Shown here piece after piece: positions 51,807-62,508 of a stretch of 64,000 nucleotides of DNA (position 1 is its first letter; each line of letters begins with the position of its first letter). The notes beneath the pieces are model-generated. The model was given only the letters and a program-made list of their open reading frames with translations. It was not told where the DNA came from and made no database searches. The position numbers and the translations under genes are program-made. The stretch covers positions 62,001 to 126,000 of the forward strand of contig DATAYM010000077.1 of assembly GCA_036272595.1 (NCBI GenBank). The letters are read 5' to 3'. The DNA comes from Poindextera sp036272595. GTDB lineage: Bacteria > Pseudomonadota > Alphaproteobacteria > Caulobacterales > Caulobacteraceae.

Positions 51807-52412
51807 GTGCGACACTCAACCGTTACCCCGAAGCGCAGCTATCCCAAAACGGGATTCTCCTCAACGGTGATCGGAATCCGGGCGGCTTTCGCCGAATACG
51901 GCGTCATGCCGGCCAGGCCGGACCAGGTGGTCGAGGCCCAGGCCTTCGCCACCCGGCTGATCGGCGGCAAGCTGGTGTCGCCGGAAAAGCTCGCCAGCAT
52001 TCATGAAACCACCGGCGCCGGGCTCTTCCTGGTCCACGAGGACGGCGAACTGACCGCCCTCTTCGCCATGGTGCTGCTGAACGCCGACGGCCGCCGCGCG
52101 GTCGAGGCCGACCAGTTCGATTCGCTGGAGCCGCCGCCGCACCATGTCATCGCCCGCGGCGAGGAGCCGGCGGCCATCTACGGCTGGGGCATCGCCGCGA
52201 CCAACCACCCGGCTGCGCAACGGATCATCGACGCCTGCGGCCTGCTCGGACGAACGGCCGCCCCGCATCTGCCGGTGTTCGCGCGGCCCGTGACCCCCAG
52301 GGGCCTGCGCCTGATGGTCGAGCGGATGAATTTCAAGCCGGTGCCGGGCTCGACCACCGGTCTGGTCTGGGCCGGAGCCGGCGCGGACAGCCAGTCGGCC
52401 GCGGCGGCATGA
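51807..52412 (+). CDS. GNAT-like hypothetical protein
   Basis: This protein is 201 residues from the GTG at 51807, eight bases after GGAG; an ATG at 51906 (MPARPDQV) is an alternative. I do not recognise a family with certainty. Its core alternates strand and helix (GLFLVHEDGELTALFAMVLLN ... AAIYGWGIAATNHPAAQRIIDACGLLG) and ends with strands like an acetyltransferase-related fold, but no acetyl-CoA loop (Q/RxxGxG/A) is evident. The ATGA overlap with the GNAT gene downstream makes a coupled pair. Confidence 0.6.
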   Translation: MRHSTVTPKRSYPKTGFSSTVIGIRAAFAEYGVMPARPDQVVEAQAFATRLIGGKLVSPEKLASIHETTGAGLFLVHEDGELTALFAMVLLNADGRRAVEADQFDSLEPPPHHVIARGEEPAAIYGWGIAATNHPAAQRIIDACGLLGRTAAPHLPVFARPVTPRGLRLMVERMNFKPVPGSTTGLVWAGAGADSQSAAAA

Positions 52413-53032
52413 ACGCCCTGGTCAAGCCGATCATGCTGGCCGAAAGGCCGGCGCCGGCGGCGCGCCCGGCGATGCGGGTCGACATCGCCCGCAGCCTGAA
52501 CGACCTGGCCCAGGTCATGGCGGTGCGGACCCTGGTCTATATGGGCGAGCAGGTCTGCCCCTACGACGAAGAGTTCGACGGCAACGACTTCTGCGGCGCC
52601 ACCCACCTGATCCTCCGCGCCGGGCTCGAGCCGGTCGGGGTGGTGCGGATGCGCTGGTTCGCCGGCTTCGCCAAGCTGGAGCGGCTGGCCATCCGCAAGG
52701 AATATCGCGGCGGCCCCGGCCTGATGATGCTGGCGCGGGCGGCGTTCCAGCTGGCCGGGCGCAAGGGCTATCGCACCCTGATGGGCCACGCCCAGCTGCG
52801 GCTGACGCCGTTCTGGAAGCGCCATTTCGGCGGCTGGGTGCGCCCCGGCCGGCCGGCCTTCTCCTTCTCCGGCTACGACTATGTGGAGATGGAGTTCGCG
52901 CTCGAGCCGCCGGCGGACGCCGTCACCATCGACGCCGATCCGCTCGTCCTGGTGCGGCCGGAAGGCGACTGGGACCACCCCGGCGTTCTCGATCGATCGA
53001 TCAGCCATTCCCCCGAACAGATCAGCGCGTAA
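52409..53032 (+). CDS. GNAT-family acetyltransferase
   Basis: This 207-residue protein overlaps the upstream stop (ATGA). The core has a GNAT beta sheet: GATHLILRAGLEPVGVVRMRWF, then AKLERLAIRKEYRGGPGLMMLARAAFQLAGRKGYRTLMGHA, where RKEYRGGPG is a diverged acetyl-CoA pyrophosphate loop. The early segment resembles the LuxI-like branch of the superfamily (YMGEQVCPYDEEFDGNDF), in which this part binds acyl substrate. That is a fold-level likeness only. The last 35 residues are loose. Confidence 0.75.
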   Translation: MNALVKPIMLAERPAPAARPAMRVDIARSLNDLAQVMAVRTLVYMGEQVCPYDEEFDGNDFCGATHLILRAGLEPVGVVRMRWFAGFAKLERLAIRKEYRGGPGLMMLARAAFQLAGRKGYRTLMGHAQLRLTPFWKRHFGGWVRPGRPAFSFSGYDYVEMEFALEPPADAVTIDADPLVLVRPEGDWDHPGVLDRSISHSPEQISA

Positions 53033-53038
53033 CCCGTC

Positions 53039-53584
53039 ATGTTTCATGTCCGATCCGGCCAGGCGCAGGGCGCGCGCCATCTGGTCTGCCTCGATCTCGT
53101 CCAGTGCGCCGAGGCCCGCGACCTCGAAGCCCAGTCTCGCGTCGACCGGTGCCGCCGCCTTCTGACCTACGCCCGCACCGCCGAGTGGGCGATGAGCCAT
53201 GTCTATCCGCACACCGCCGGGCGCTCGACCAAGCCGCTGGCCGGCCTGGAGCCGTTGCCCAGCGAGCCGGTCTACTACCGCACCGGCGCCTCGGCCTTCT
53301 CCAACCGGGTGTTCCGGCGCTCCCTGCAGGAGGCGCCCGACATGGAGCTAGTGATCCTGTCGCTGTCGCTGTCTTCGACCTCGCTCGGCACCGCGCTCTC
53401 GGCCTATGACCACGACATCGCCGTGACCCTGATCGAGGACACGCTGAGGCCCGACGCCGCCAACGCCTCGGGCCTTGAGGCGATCGAGACCGTCACCCGC
53501 GCCCTGGTCGCGCCCTTCGTGCAGCTGCGCCGGGTCGACGACCTGATCGACCAGCGGCGCGGATTGCGCCTCGTCCAACTGTGA
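53039..53584 (+). CDS. isochorismatase-like protein with degenerate active site
   Basis: This 181-residue protein lies 6 bp after the GNAT gene. It shows the cysteine-hydrolase (isochorismatase/nicotinamidase) layout: HLVCLDLVQC (D19), a mid-chain SEPVYYRTGASAFSN, then LVILSLSLSSTSLGTALSAYDHDIAVTLIEDTL. In active members the middle motif holds Lys and the last holds Cys; here Arg81 replaces Lys, and Ser/Thr fill the Cys region (residues 109-117). It may bind rather than hydrolyse a ligand. No N-terminal signal peptide is seen. Confidence 0.7.
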   Translation: MFHVRSGQAQGARHLVCLDLVQCAEARDLEAQSRVDRCRRLLTYARTAEWAMSHVYPHTAGRSTKPLAGLEPLPSEPVYYRTGASAFSNRVFRRSLQEAPDMELVILSLSLSSTSLGTALSAYDHDIAVTLIEDTLRPDAANASGLEAIETVTRALVAPFVQLRRVDDLIDQRRGLRLVQL

Positions 53585-53680
53585 TCGGGCGCCCCGTTGC
53601 AGAGCTTGGCGCCGCCGCATAGGCTGGCCCGCCCGGACTCTGAAACTTCACGGGTTGCATCCACCAGCGAGCGAGGCCGC

Positions 53681-54064
53681 ATGACCGCGACGCCGGATCC
53701 GATCGACATCGATGTGGGCGCGCGGATCCGCGCCCGGCGTGTTTTTCTCGGCCTGAGCCAAACCAAGCTGGCCAACGCCTTGGGGCTCACCTTCCAGCAG
53801 GTGCAGAAGTACGAGCGCGGCGACAACCGCGTCTCGGCCTCCACCCTGGTCAGGGTCGCCGGCGCCCTGGACACCTCGGTCGCCGCCCTGGTCGGCGAGG
53901 ACGGCGGGCGGGCCGACAGGCCGATGTTCCGCCATCTGGCCATGCCGGGCGCCTTCGACCTGCTGGACGCCTTCGCCAAGATCCCCGATCCCGAGGTTCG
54001 CCGCGCCGTCGTCCGCCTGACCAAGAGCCTGGCCAAGTCCGCCGACCGCTCCAACGCCGCCTGA
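53681..54064 (+). CDS. XRE-family transcriptional regulator
   Basis: This 127-residue protein starts at ATG 53681. The lambda-Cro-type helix-turn-helix spans about residues 10-65: VGARIRARRVFLGLSQTKLANALGLTFQQVQKYERGDNRVSASTL. A short C-terminal helix (FDLLDAFAKIPDPEVRRAVVRLTKSLAK) may mediate dimerisation. Small regulators of this type are frequent in Caulobacterales. It follows the GNAT/isochorismatase-like genes by 96 bp and may control them. Confidence 0.88.
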   Translation: MTATPDPIDIDVGARIRARRVFLGLSQTKLANALGLTFQQVQKYERGDNRVSASTLVRVAGALDTSVAALVGEDGGRADRPMFRHLAMPGAFDLLDAFAKIPDPEVRRAVVRLTKSLAKSADRSNAA

Positions 54065-54080
54065 AGCCCCATCGAGGTAT

Positions 54081-54222
54081 TCCCCGCCCCCTTGCGGGGC
54101 GGGGTCAGGGGTGGGGGTGCGCCGCCGAAGGCGGCGACGGATCTTTCCGAACAGGCGCAAAGACTGACGCCGCGGCGATGGCGCCCCCATCCCCAACCCC
54201 TTCCCCGCAAGGGGGAAGGGGC
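54081..54222. repeat. long inverted repeat, family A copy 2
   Basis: The left arm (54081-54125, CCCCGCCCCCTTGCGGGGC ... GGGGGTGCGCCGCC) pairs with the right arm (54178-54222, ATGGCGCCCCCATCCCC ... CAAGGGGGAAGGGG). It has the same design as the copies at 32808 and 59429: a G/C hairpin at each outer end, then a GGGTTGGGG-like track. Confidence 0.8.
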
Positions 54223-54287
54223 TTTGAGCGGTCGGCGGTCATCTGTTTCGGGGCTCCAGGCTTGCGCGACGCGCGGCGGCGGCTTCA

Positions 54288-55829
54288 ATGGCCGCCATGA
54301 GCCCCGCCGAGCCACGCGAAATCGCGCCCAAAAACGCCGTCGTCATCCTGCTCGACAGCCTCAATCGCCACATGCTGGGCGCCTATGGCGGCCAGGAGTT
54401 CGCCACCCCGAACCTCGACCGGCTGGCGGCGCGCTCGGTGCGCTTCACCCGCCATTTCACCGGCTCGCTGCCCTGCATGCCGGCGCGCCACGACATCCTC
54501 TGCGGCGCGCTGGACTTCCTCTGGAAGCCCTGGGGCTCGATCGAGCTCTGGGAAGACGCCATCACCTGCCAGCTGCGCGCGGCCGGCGTCACCACCCAGC
54601 TGATCTCCGACCACCCGCACCTGTTCGAGGCCGGCGGCGAGAACTACCACATCGACTTCACCGCCTGGGACTACCAGCGCGGCCACGAGGGCGACCCGTG
54701 GAAGACCCAGCCGGACCCCAGCTGGATCGGCTCGCCGAAGTTCTTCCCGCGCGAGATGCCCTACGACAATTCCAGGGGCTGGTTCCGCGGCGAGGCCGAC
54801 TTCCCCGGTCCCCGCACCATGCAGGCGGCGGCCAGGTGGCTGGACGACAACGCCGGCAAGCATCAGCGCTTCTTCCTGTTCGTCGACGAGTTCGACCCGC
54901 ACGAGCCGTTCGACACCCCCGAGCCCTATGCCCGGATGTACGATCCCGACTGGACCGGCCCGCACCCGATCTGGCCGCCCTATATCGACGGCGGCCTCGC
55001 CAAGGGCGTCCTCGACCAGCGCCAGGCCCGCCAGGTCCGCGCCCTCTACGGCGGCAAGCTGACCATGATCGACCACTGGCTGGGCAAGGTGCTCGACCGG
55101 CTCGACCACCATGGCCTGTGGGACGACACCCTGGTCATCCTCTGCACCGACCACGGCCACTATCTCGGCGAGAAGGACATCTGGGGCAAGCCGGCCGTGC
55201 CGGTCTACGAGCCGCTCGGCCACATTCCGCTGATGATCGCCGCGCCCGGCGTCGCGCCGACCACCACCGACGCCCTGACCACCAGCGTCGACCTGTTCGC
55301 CACCCTGGCCGACCTGTTCGGCGTCGCCGGCGAGGTGCGCCAGCGCACCCACGGCGTCTCCCTGCTGCCGGTGCTAAACGGCCAGGCCGCCGGCGTGCGT
55401 GACTGGCTGCTCACCGGCGTCTGGGGCCGCGAGGTGCATCTGGTCGACGGGCGGCGCAAATACGCCTGCGCTCCGGCCGCCGCCAACGCGCCCCTGGACA
55501 TGTACTCCAACCGCTGGTCGACCATGCCGACCCACATCCTGACCCGCGGCCAGGAGCTGCCCTATCCGGACCAGCGCGCCCGGCTGGACCGCATGCCCGG
55601 CAGCGGCATCCCGGTGATCCACCAGCAGTGGGACGCCAGCGACCCGCTGCCCTTCTGGGCCGGCCGCCGCTTTTCCGGCAACCACCTCTACGACCTGGAA
55701 GACGACCCGGCCGAGACCCGCAACCTGGCCGGCCAGCCGCTGGAAGCCGAATACCGCGACCGCCTGCGCGCCGCCCTGGAAGAGCTCGAGGCCCCGCAAG
55801 GCCAGTTCGAGCGGCTGGGGCTCGGCTAG
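54288..55829 (+). CDS. sulfatase (type I, formylglycine)
   Basis: This 513-residue alkaline-phosphatase-superfamily enzyme has the sulfatase signature CxPxR as C63-M-P-A-R in SLPCMPARHD, where the Cys is oxidised to formylglycine. Metal ligands are in VILLDSLNRHML and CTDHGHYLGEKDIWGK. There is no signal peptide, so it is probably cytoplasmic, unless start selection hides one; ATG 54297 is an alternative. No sulfatase-modifying enzyme is in the window. Substrates could be sulfate esters of sugars, steroids or small aromatics. A phosphonate or phosphodiester hydrolase of the same superfamily is the main alternative. Confidence 0.86.
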   Translation: MAAMSPAEPREIAPKNAVVILLDSLNRHMLGAYGGQEFATPNLDRLAARSVRFTRHFTGSLPCMPARHDILCGALDFLWKPWGSIELWEDAITCQLRAAGVTTQLISDHPHLFEAGGENYHIDFTAWDYQRGHEGDPWKTQPDPSWIGSPKFFPREMPYDNSRGWFRGEADFPGPRTMQAAARWLDDNAGKHQRFFLFVDEFDPHEPFDTPEPYARMYDPDWTGPHPIWPPYIDGGLAKGVLDQRQARQVRALYGGKLTMIDHWLGKVLDRLDHHGLWDDTLVILCTDHGHYLGEKDIWGKPAVPVYEPLGHIPLMIAAPGVAPTTTDALTTSVDLFATLADLFGVAGEVRQRTHGVSLLPVLNGQAAGVRDWLLTGVWGREVHLVDGRRKYACAPAAANAPLDMYSNRWSTMPTHILTRGQELPYPDQRARLDRMPGSGIPVIHQQWDASDPLPFWAGRRFSGNHLYDLEDDPAETRNLAGQPLEAEYRDRLRAALEELEAPQGQFERLGLG

Positions 55830-55907
55830 CGGCGCATTGCTCCTCGGCCCGGAACGATCTGCCGGCCGCTTTCATTTTGAGACGGCGGCGCAGGATGGTC
55901 CTCGCTG

Positions 55908-58028
<2,121 letters not shown>

Positions 58029-58078
58029 GCCGAACCATCATCCGCTCATCCCCGCGAAGGCGGGATTCAGCGCTTTTG

Positions 58079-58155
58079 ACCGCCAAGGACGCCAAGCTCG
58101 CCAAGAAGATAAAAGGACAGCGCGGCCCCTTGGCGTCCTTGGCGTCCTTGGCGGT
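58079..58155. repeat. GCCAAG-type inverted repeat, family C copy 2
   Basis: A 77-bp inverted repeat runs from ACCGCCAAGGACGCCAAGC to GTCCTTGGCGTCCTTGGCGGT around an AT-containing loop. It is preceded by the small palindrome CCCGCGAAGGCGGG at 58051-58064. It is related to 37666-37730 and lies between two unrelated genes. Confidence 0.8.
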
Positions 58156-58229
58156 GAATCCTCAGGCCCGCGGCGCCGATCTGGATCAGAATGAATCCGG
58201 AGCGGAAATCAGCGAGCGCGTTCGGAGCC

Positions 58230-59339
58230 CTAGTACACCACCACCGAGCGGATGCTTTCGCCGTTGTGCATCAGCTCGAAGGCCTCGTTGATCCGATCCA
58301 GCGGCAGGGTGTGGGTGATCATCGGGTCGATCTCGATCTTGCCGCCCATGTACCAGTCGACGATCTTCGGCACGTCGGTGCGGCCGCGGGCGCCGCCGAA
58401 CGCCGTCCCGCGCCAGACCCGGCCGGTGACCAGCTGGAACGGCCGGGTGGAGATCTCCGCCCCGGCCGGCGCCACCCCGATCACCACGCTCTCGCCCCAG
58501 CCGCGGTGGCAGGCCTCCAGCGCCTGGCGCATCACGGTCACGTTGCCGGTGCAGTCGAAGGTATAGTCGGCGCCGCCGCCGGTCAGCTCGACCAGGTGGG
58601 CGACCACGTCGCCGGCAATCTCTTTCGGGTTGACGAAATGGGTCATGCCGAACCGTTCGCCCCAGACTTTTCGATCCGGGTTCAGATCGACCCCGACGAT
58701 CATGTCGGCGCCGGCGAGCCTCAGGCCCTGCACCACGTTCAGCCCGATGCCGCCCAGGCCGAACACCACCGCGTTGGCGCCCGGCTCGACCTTGGCGGTG
58801 TTGATCACCGCCCCGACGCCGGTGGTGACGCCGCAGCCGATGTAGCAGATCTTGTCGAACGGCGCGTCGTCGCGGACCTTGGCGACGGCGATCTCCGGCA
58901 GCACCGTGAAGTTCGAAAAGGTCGAGCAGCCCATGTAGTGATGGACGCTCGCGCCCTTGTAGGAGAACCGCGAGGTCCCGTCGGGCATCACGCCCCGCCC
59001 CTGCGTGGCGCGGATCGCCGTGCACAGATTGGTCTTGCGCGACAGGCAGGACTTACATTGCCGGCATTCGGGCGTGTACAGCGGAATGACGTGGTCGCCC
59101 GGCTTGACCGAGGTGACGCCCGGCCCGACCTCGACCACCACGCCGGCGCCCTCATGGCCGAGCACCGAGGGAAACAGGCCCTCCGAATCCATCCCCGACA
59201 GGGTGTAGGCGTCGGTGTGGCAGATTCCGGTGGCCTTCAGCTCCACCAGCACCTCGCCGGCGCGCGGGCCCTCCAGGTCGACTTCGACGATCTCCAGCGG
59301 CTTGCCGGCCTCGAACGCCACCGCGGCCCGGGTCTTCAT
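58230..59339 (-). CDS. frmA: S-(hydroxymethyl)glutathione dehydrogenase / class III alcohol dehydrogenase
   Basis: This 369-residue zinc medium-chain dehydrogenase begins with KTRAAVAFEAGKPLEIVEVDL, has the catalytic-zinc GICHTD and LGHEGAGVV, structural-zinc cysteines in CRQCKSC and NLC, the class III SVHHYMGCSTFSNFTV segment, and the NAD motif VFGLGGIGLNVVQG. It oxidises S-hydroxymethylglutathione, clearing formaldehyde, and can reduce S-nitrosoglutathione. No frmR or S-formylglutathione hydrolase gene is adjacent. A GGAG-like site precedes the ATG. Confidence 0.94.
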   Translation of the reverse strand: MKTRAAVAFEAGKPLEIVEVDLEGPRAGEVLVELKATGICHTDAYTLSGMDSEGLFPSVLGHEGAGVVVEVGPGVTSVKPGDHVIPLYTPECRQCKSCLSRKTNLCTAIRATQGRGVMPDGTSRFSYKGASVHHYMGCSTFSNFTVLPEIAVAKVRDDAPFDKICYIGCGVTTGVGAVINTAKVEPGANAVVFGLGGIGLNVVQGLRLAGADMIVGVDLNPDRKVWGERFGMTHFVNPKEIAGDVVAHLVELTGGGADYTFDCTGNVTVMRQALEACHRGWGESVVIGVAPAGAEISTRPFQLVTGRVWRGTAFGGARGRTDVPKIVDWYMGGKIEIDPMITHTLPLDRINEAFELMHNGESIRSVVVY

Positions 59340-59428
59340 GGGCGGATTCTCCTATGCGCCAACTTGCAGGCCGTCCGCATAGGCCGCTTCAGCGCCGCGG
59401 GAAAGAGGGTGAGAAGGGGCCGCCCTTG

Positions 59429-59595
59429 ATCCTCCCCCGTTGGGGGAGGGGGACCGCACGCAGTGCGGTGGAGGGGGTGCGAGGCCGGATGGGGCCGGTT
59501 TCAGGAATGACCCAGGTCCAGCATTCAAGCGCCGAGGCGCGGCAGGCCCCCTCCACCATGCTGCGCATGGTCCCCCTCCCCCGTCGGGGGAGGAT
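59429..59595. repeat. long inverted repeat, family A copy 3
   Basis: The left arm (59429-59480) begins TCCTCCCCCGTTGGGGGAG and includes the nested hairpin CCGCACGCAGTGCGG; the right arm (59543-59595) ends with CCCTCCCCCGTCGGGGGAGG. The arms pair over about 50 bases with an inner loop of roughly 65. It occupies most of the 276-bp gap between the dehydrogenase and the diiron gene. Confidence 0.82.
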
Positions 59596-59615
59596 CAGGA
59601 GCGGCGAGGCCAGCC

Positions 59616-60740
59616 CTACTCCGCCGCCACCAGGTCGACCTTGGCGCGGTCCTTGAAATTGATCGCCTGCAGATAGCGGATGCCGTCCTCGGCGATGTCG
59701 TCGCCGACCATCCGGTCGCCCTCGGCGCGTAGCTCGTCCATGTCGACATAGGCGCCGTAGAAGCCCATGGTCCGCTCGGTGATCAGGCCGGCGTTCAGCA
59801 AGGTCTTGATCAGTACCCGGAAGATGTTGGTCTCGCCGCGGAAGCGCATGGTCGGGTCGCGGTGCTTGCGCCGCTCGACGATGTCGGCGATCACCCGCTC
59901 GGGATCGAGGCCGAACTCGCCGTAGATCACCTTCTGCTGCTCGGGCGAACCCTGGTTGAACAAAAGGCTCTGGGCGCAATGGGCGGCCCAGTCCTCGACC
60001 ATGTTGCGCTCGGATTCGGTCAGTTTCGGAATGGTCCGGTCGGCCCAGATCTTGCCGAACTTGTGGTGGAAGGCCTCGTCGGTCATCACCAGCTGGAACA
60101 GCCGCTTGGCCACCGGGTCGCGGTTGTTCTTGTAGCCCGAGGCGAAGGCGCCCATGGCCAGGCCCTCGACCAGCATCTGCATGCCGATGATCTTCTTGTA
60201 GACCTCCGGCGCCTCGATGATCTCGACCAGCAGCGACTTCAGCGCCGCGCCGCACGGCACCGGCCGGCCCCAGCGCGACTTGATGTACTTGGCGAAGGCG
60301 GTGACGTGGCGGGCCTCCTCGCGGGTCTGGTTGGCGGCGTATTCCTGTGCGCCCTGGTCATAGAGCACGTGGCAGAGCGAGGCCGAGAGGTTCAGCGCCC
60401 CCTGCTCGCCGTGCAGGATCGAGGAGAAGTTCCACAGCTGCATGTAGTTGATGAAGCGGACCTTGTCCTTCGGGTCGGCCAGCTTTTCGGCGACGTAGGG
60501 CAGCCTGAGGATGCCGTTCTGCTCCTCCGGGATCATGGCGACGTTTTCCATGTCGAACGGCTCGTCGAAGTCGATGTACTTCTTGTCGAGCGGGTCCCAG
60601 AAGTGGTCGTGGGTGGCCGAGATGATCTTGTCGAAGGCGGTCGAGCGGGCGTTGTAGCGGTCCAGCTCCAGCATCGATTCGAAGTCGTCGGGCGCCACCG
60701 CGCCGTACATCTTGTCCTTGGTGATGTTTCCGTCGGCCAT
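59616..60740 (-). CDS. ferritin-like diiron carboxylate protein (oxygenase-like)
   Basis: This 374-residue protein starts at ATG 60740 (MADGNITK) after GGGAG. The four-helix diiron ligand set is complete and in order: E112 (HGEQGAL), E142-x-x-H145 (EEARH), E192 (VEGLAMG) and E222-x-x-H225 (TDEAFHH). That is the E...ExxH...E...ExxH pattern of ferritin-like oxygenases, R2 and AurF-like N-oxygenases. A specific reaction cannot be named. It follows the GMC oxidoreductase gene by 78 bp on the same strand and may be co-transcribed with it, or run from its own promoter beside the palindrome at 60809. Confidence 0.82.
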   Translation of the reverse strand: MADGNITKDKMYGAVAPDDFESMLELDRYNARSTAFDKIISATHDHFWDPLDKKYIDFDEPFDMENVAMIPEEQNGILRLPYVAEKLADPKDKVRFINYMQLWNFSSILHGEQGALNLSASLCHVLYDQGAQEYAANQTREEARHVTAFAKYIKSRWGRPVPCGAALKSLLVEIIEAPEVYKKIIGMQMLVEGLAMGAFASGYKNNRDPVAKRLFQLVMTDEAFHHKFGKIWADRTIPKLTESERNMVEDWAAHCAQSLLFNQGSPEQQKVIYGEFGLDPERVIADIVERRKHRDPTMRFRGETNIFRVLIKTLLNAGLITERTMGFYGAYVDMDELRAEGDRMVGDDIAEDGIRYLQAINFKDRAKVDLVAAE

Positions 60741-60808
60741 CACGTTCGCTCCCTGAAGGCGTTTGGCGCGAAGGATGCCGCGAGGACAGGGCGCCCGCAA
60801 GCTTTAAG

Positions 60809-60821
60809 TGAACACCGTTCA
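60809..60821 (-). promoter_or_regulatory. palindrome upstream of the diiron gene
   Basis: TGAAC-ACC-GTTCA is a perfect inverted repeat with a 3-base spacer, about 70 bp upstream of the ATG at 60740 and overlapping the GMC stop codon. It sits within TTAAGTGAACACCGTTCA. A TTAAGTGAACA word also occurs in the TonB receptor 2 control region (45778-45788). TetR-type operators often have this form. Confidence 0.4.
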
Positions 60822-62432
60822 GACTGGGGCCAGCATCATCTCCGCCGCCTTCTCGGCGATCATCACCGTCGGGGCGTTGGTGTTGCCGGAGGTGATGGTC
60901 GGCATCACCGAGGCGTCGGCGACCCGCAAACCTTCGACGCCGCGCACCCGCAGCGCGCCGTCGACCACCGCCTCCTCGTCCACGCCCATGCGGCAGGTGC
61001 CGACCGGGTGGAAGATGGTGGTGGCGATGCGGCCGATGGCGGCCAGCAGTTCGTCCGGATCGCTCACCTCGGCGCCCGGCCGGTATTCCCGCGGCTGGTA
61101 GGCGGCCAGGGCCGGCGCGGCGCAGATCCGGCGGGTCAGCGCAATGGCCTCGCGGGCCACCGCCTGGTCGGCGGGGTGGGACAGGTAGTTGGGCCGGATC
61201 GCCGGCGCCGCCGCCGGGTCGGGGCTCGCCAGCATGACCTCGCCGCGGCTGCTTGGCCGGATGTTGCACACCGAGGCGGTCAGGGCGTCGAACAGGTGCA
61301 GCGGCTCGCCGAAGGCGTCCAGGCTGAGCGGCTGGACGTGGTATTCCAGGTTCGGCGTCGCCTCCCGCTCCGAGGAATAGGCGAACATGCCCAGCTGGCT
61401 GGGCGCCATCGACATCGGCCCGGTGCGGAAGAGGCCGTATTCCAGCCCGATCATCGCCTTGCCGACGAGGCTGGCGACGCGGCTGTTCAGCGTCCCGCCC
61501 GAGACCTTGAACACGGCGCGGATCTGCAGATGGTCCTGCAGGTTGGCCCCGACCGCGGGCGCGTCCCGGACCACCGCGATCCCGTTCGCCCGCAGCAGCG
61601 CGCCCGGCCCGACGCCGCTCAGCTGCAGAAGGTGCGGCGAGCCGATGGCGCCGGCGGCCAGCACGACCTCGGCCCGCGCCATCGCCTCGACAACCCGTCC
61701 GCCGATACGGAACCGCACCCCGCGCGCGCGGCCCTGGTGCAGCAGGATGCGCTCGGCCTGCGCGCCGGTCGCCACCTTCAGGTTCGGCCGCCGCATCACC
61801 GGGCGCAGGAACCCGCGCGCCGCGCTCCAGCGCAGGCCGCCGTGCTGGTTCACGTCGAACAGGGCGCTGCCGAAGTTGTCGCCGCGGTTGAAGTCGCTGG
61901 TCTTCGGAATGCCGCACTGTTCGGCGGCGTCCCGAAAGGCGTCGAGGATCGGCCAGCTCAGCCGCTGCCTGGCCACCTTCAGCGGCCCGCCGGCGCCGTG
62001 CATCGCATCGGCGCCGCCGTAATAGTCCTCCGAACGGCGAAAGATCGGCACGACGTCGTCCCAGCCCCAGCCGGTCAGGCCGAGCTGTCGCCAATGGTCG
62101 TAGTCGGCCGCCTGGCCGCGCATGTAGATCATGCCGTTGATCGACGACGAGCCGCCGAGCAGCCGCCCGCGCGGATATTTCAGCGCCCGCCCGCCAAGTC
62201 CCGCCTCCGCATCGGTGGAAAAGCACCAGTCCGTGCGCGGCTTGCCTTGGGTGTAGAGATAGCCGATCGGCACGTGCACCCAGAACAGCCGGTCATGCCC
62301 TCCCGCTTCCAAGAGCAGCACCCGGTTGCGCGGATCGGCGCTGAGCCGATTGGCCAGCACGCACCCCGCGGTCCCGGCCCCGACCACGATGTAGTCGAAT
62401 TCTCCGAACAGGCTCGCCGATTCCGGGGTCAT
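60819..62432 (-). CDS. GMC family FAD-dependent oxidoreductase
   Basis: This 537-residue flavoprotein is counted from ATG 62432; a GTG five codons earlier is possible. It has an N-terminal FAD motif VGAGTAGCVLANRLS, LLLEAGG, GGSSSINGMIYMRGQ and the second signature AGAIGSPHLLQLSGVG. The C-terminal catalytic His (FHPVGTCRMG) and Asn (SGNTNAPTVMIAEKAA) are present. It is choline-dehydrogenase-like in length. Members oxidise alcohols to aldehydes or ketones with various acceptors; with neighbouring ADH and diiron genes an alcohol-degradation role is plausible. There is no signal peptide. Confidence 0.9.
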   Translation of the reverse strand: MTPESASLFGEFDYIVVGAGTAGCVLANRLSADPRNRVLLLEAGGHDRLFWVHVPIGYLYTQGKPRTDWCFSTDAEAGLGGRALKYPRGRLLGGSSSINGMIYMRGQAADYDHWRQLGLTGWGWDDVVPIFRRSEDYYGGADAMHGAGGPLKVARQRLSWPILDAFRDAAEQCGIPKTSDFNRGDNFGSALFDVNQHGGLRWSAARGFLRPVMRRPNLKVATGAQAERILLHQGRARGVRFRIGGRVVEAMARAEVVLAAGAIGSPHLLQLSGVGPGALLRANGIAVVRDAPAVGANLQDHLQIRAVFKVSGGTLNSRVASLVGKAMIGLEYGLFRTGPMSMAPSQLGMFAYSSEREATPNLEYHVQPLSLDAFGEPLHLFDALTASVCNIRPSSRGEVMLASPDPAAAPAIRPNYLSHPADQAVAREAIALTRRICAAPALAAYQPREYRPGAEVSDPDELLAAIGRIATTIFHPVGTCRMGVDEEAVVDGALRVRGVEGLRVADASVMPTITSGNTNAPTVMIAEKAAEMMLAPV

Positions 62433-62464
62433 GGCGGCGATATACACCGGTTGTCAGATCGGAT

Positions 62465-62495
62465 AATATGGCGTGGCCAATGATCGCGCCATATT
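62465..62495 (+). promoter_or_regulatory. VapBC operator palindrome
   Basis: AATATGGCG (62465-62473) and CGCCATATT (62487-62495) are perfect 9-base arms 13 bases apart, just upstream of the vapB ribosome site (GGAG 62498-62501). VapBC complexes usually repress their own promoter through such repeats. The region also contains the start of the divergent GMC gene. Confidence 0.7.
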
Positions 62496-62508
62496 TTGGA
62501 GTTGAGCC

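Noticed and set aside
59862..62483. 873-residue plus-strand ORF across the diiron and GMC genes
   Set aside because: Spans two well-defined genes on the other strand and has no recognisable domain.
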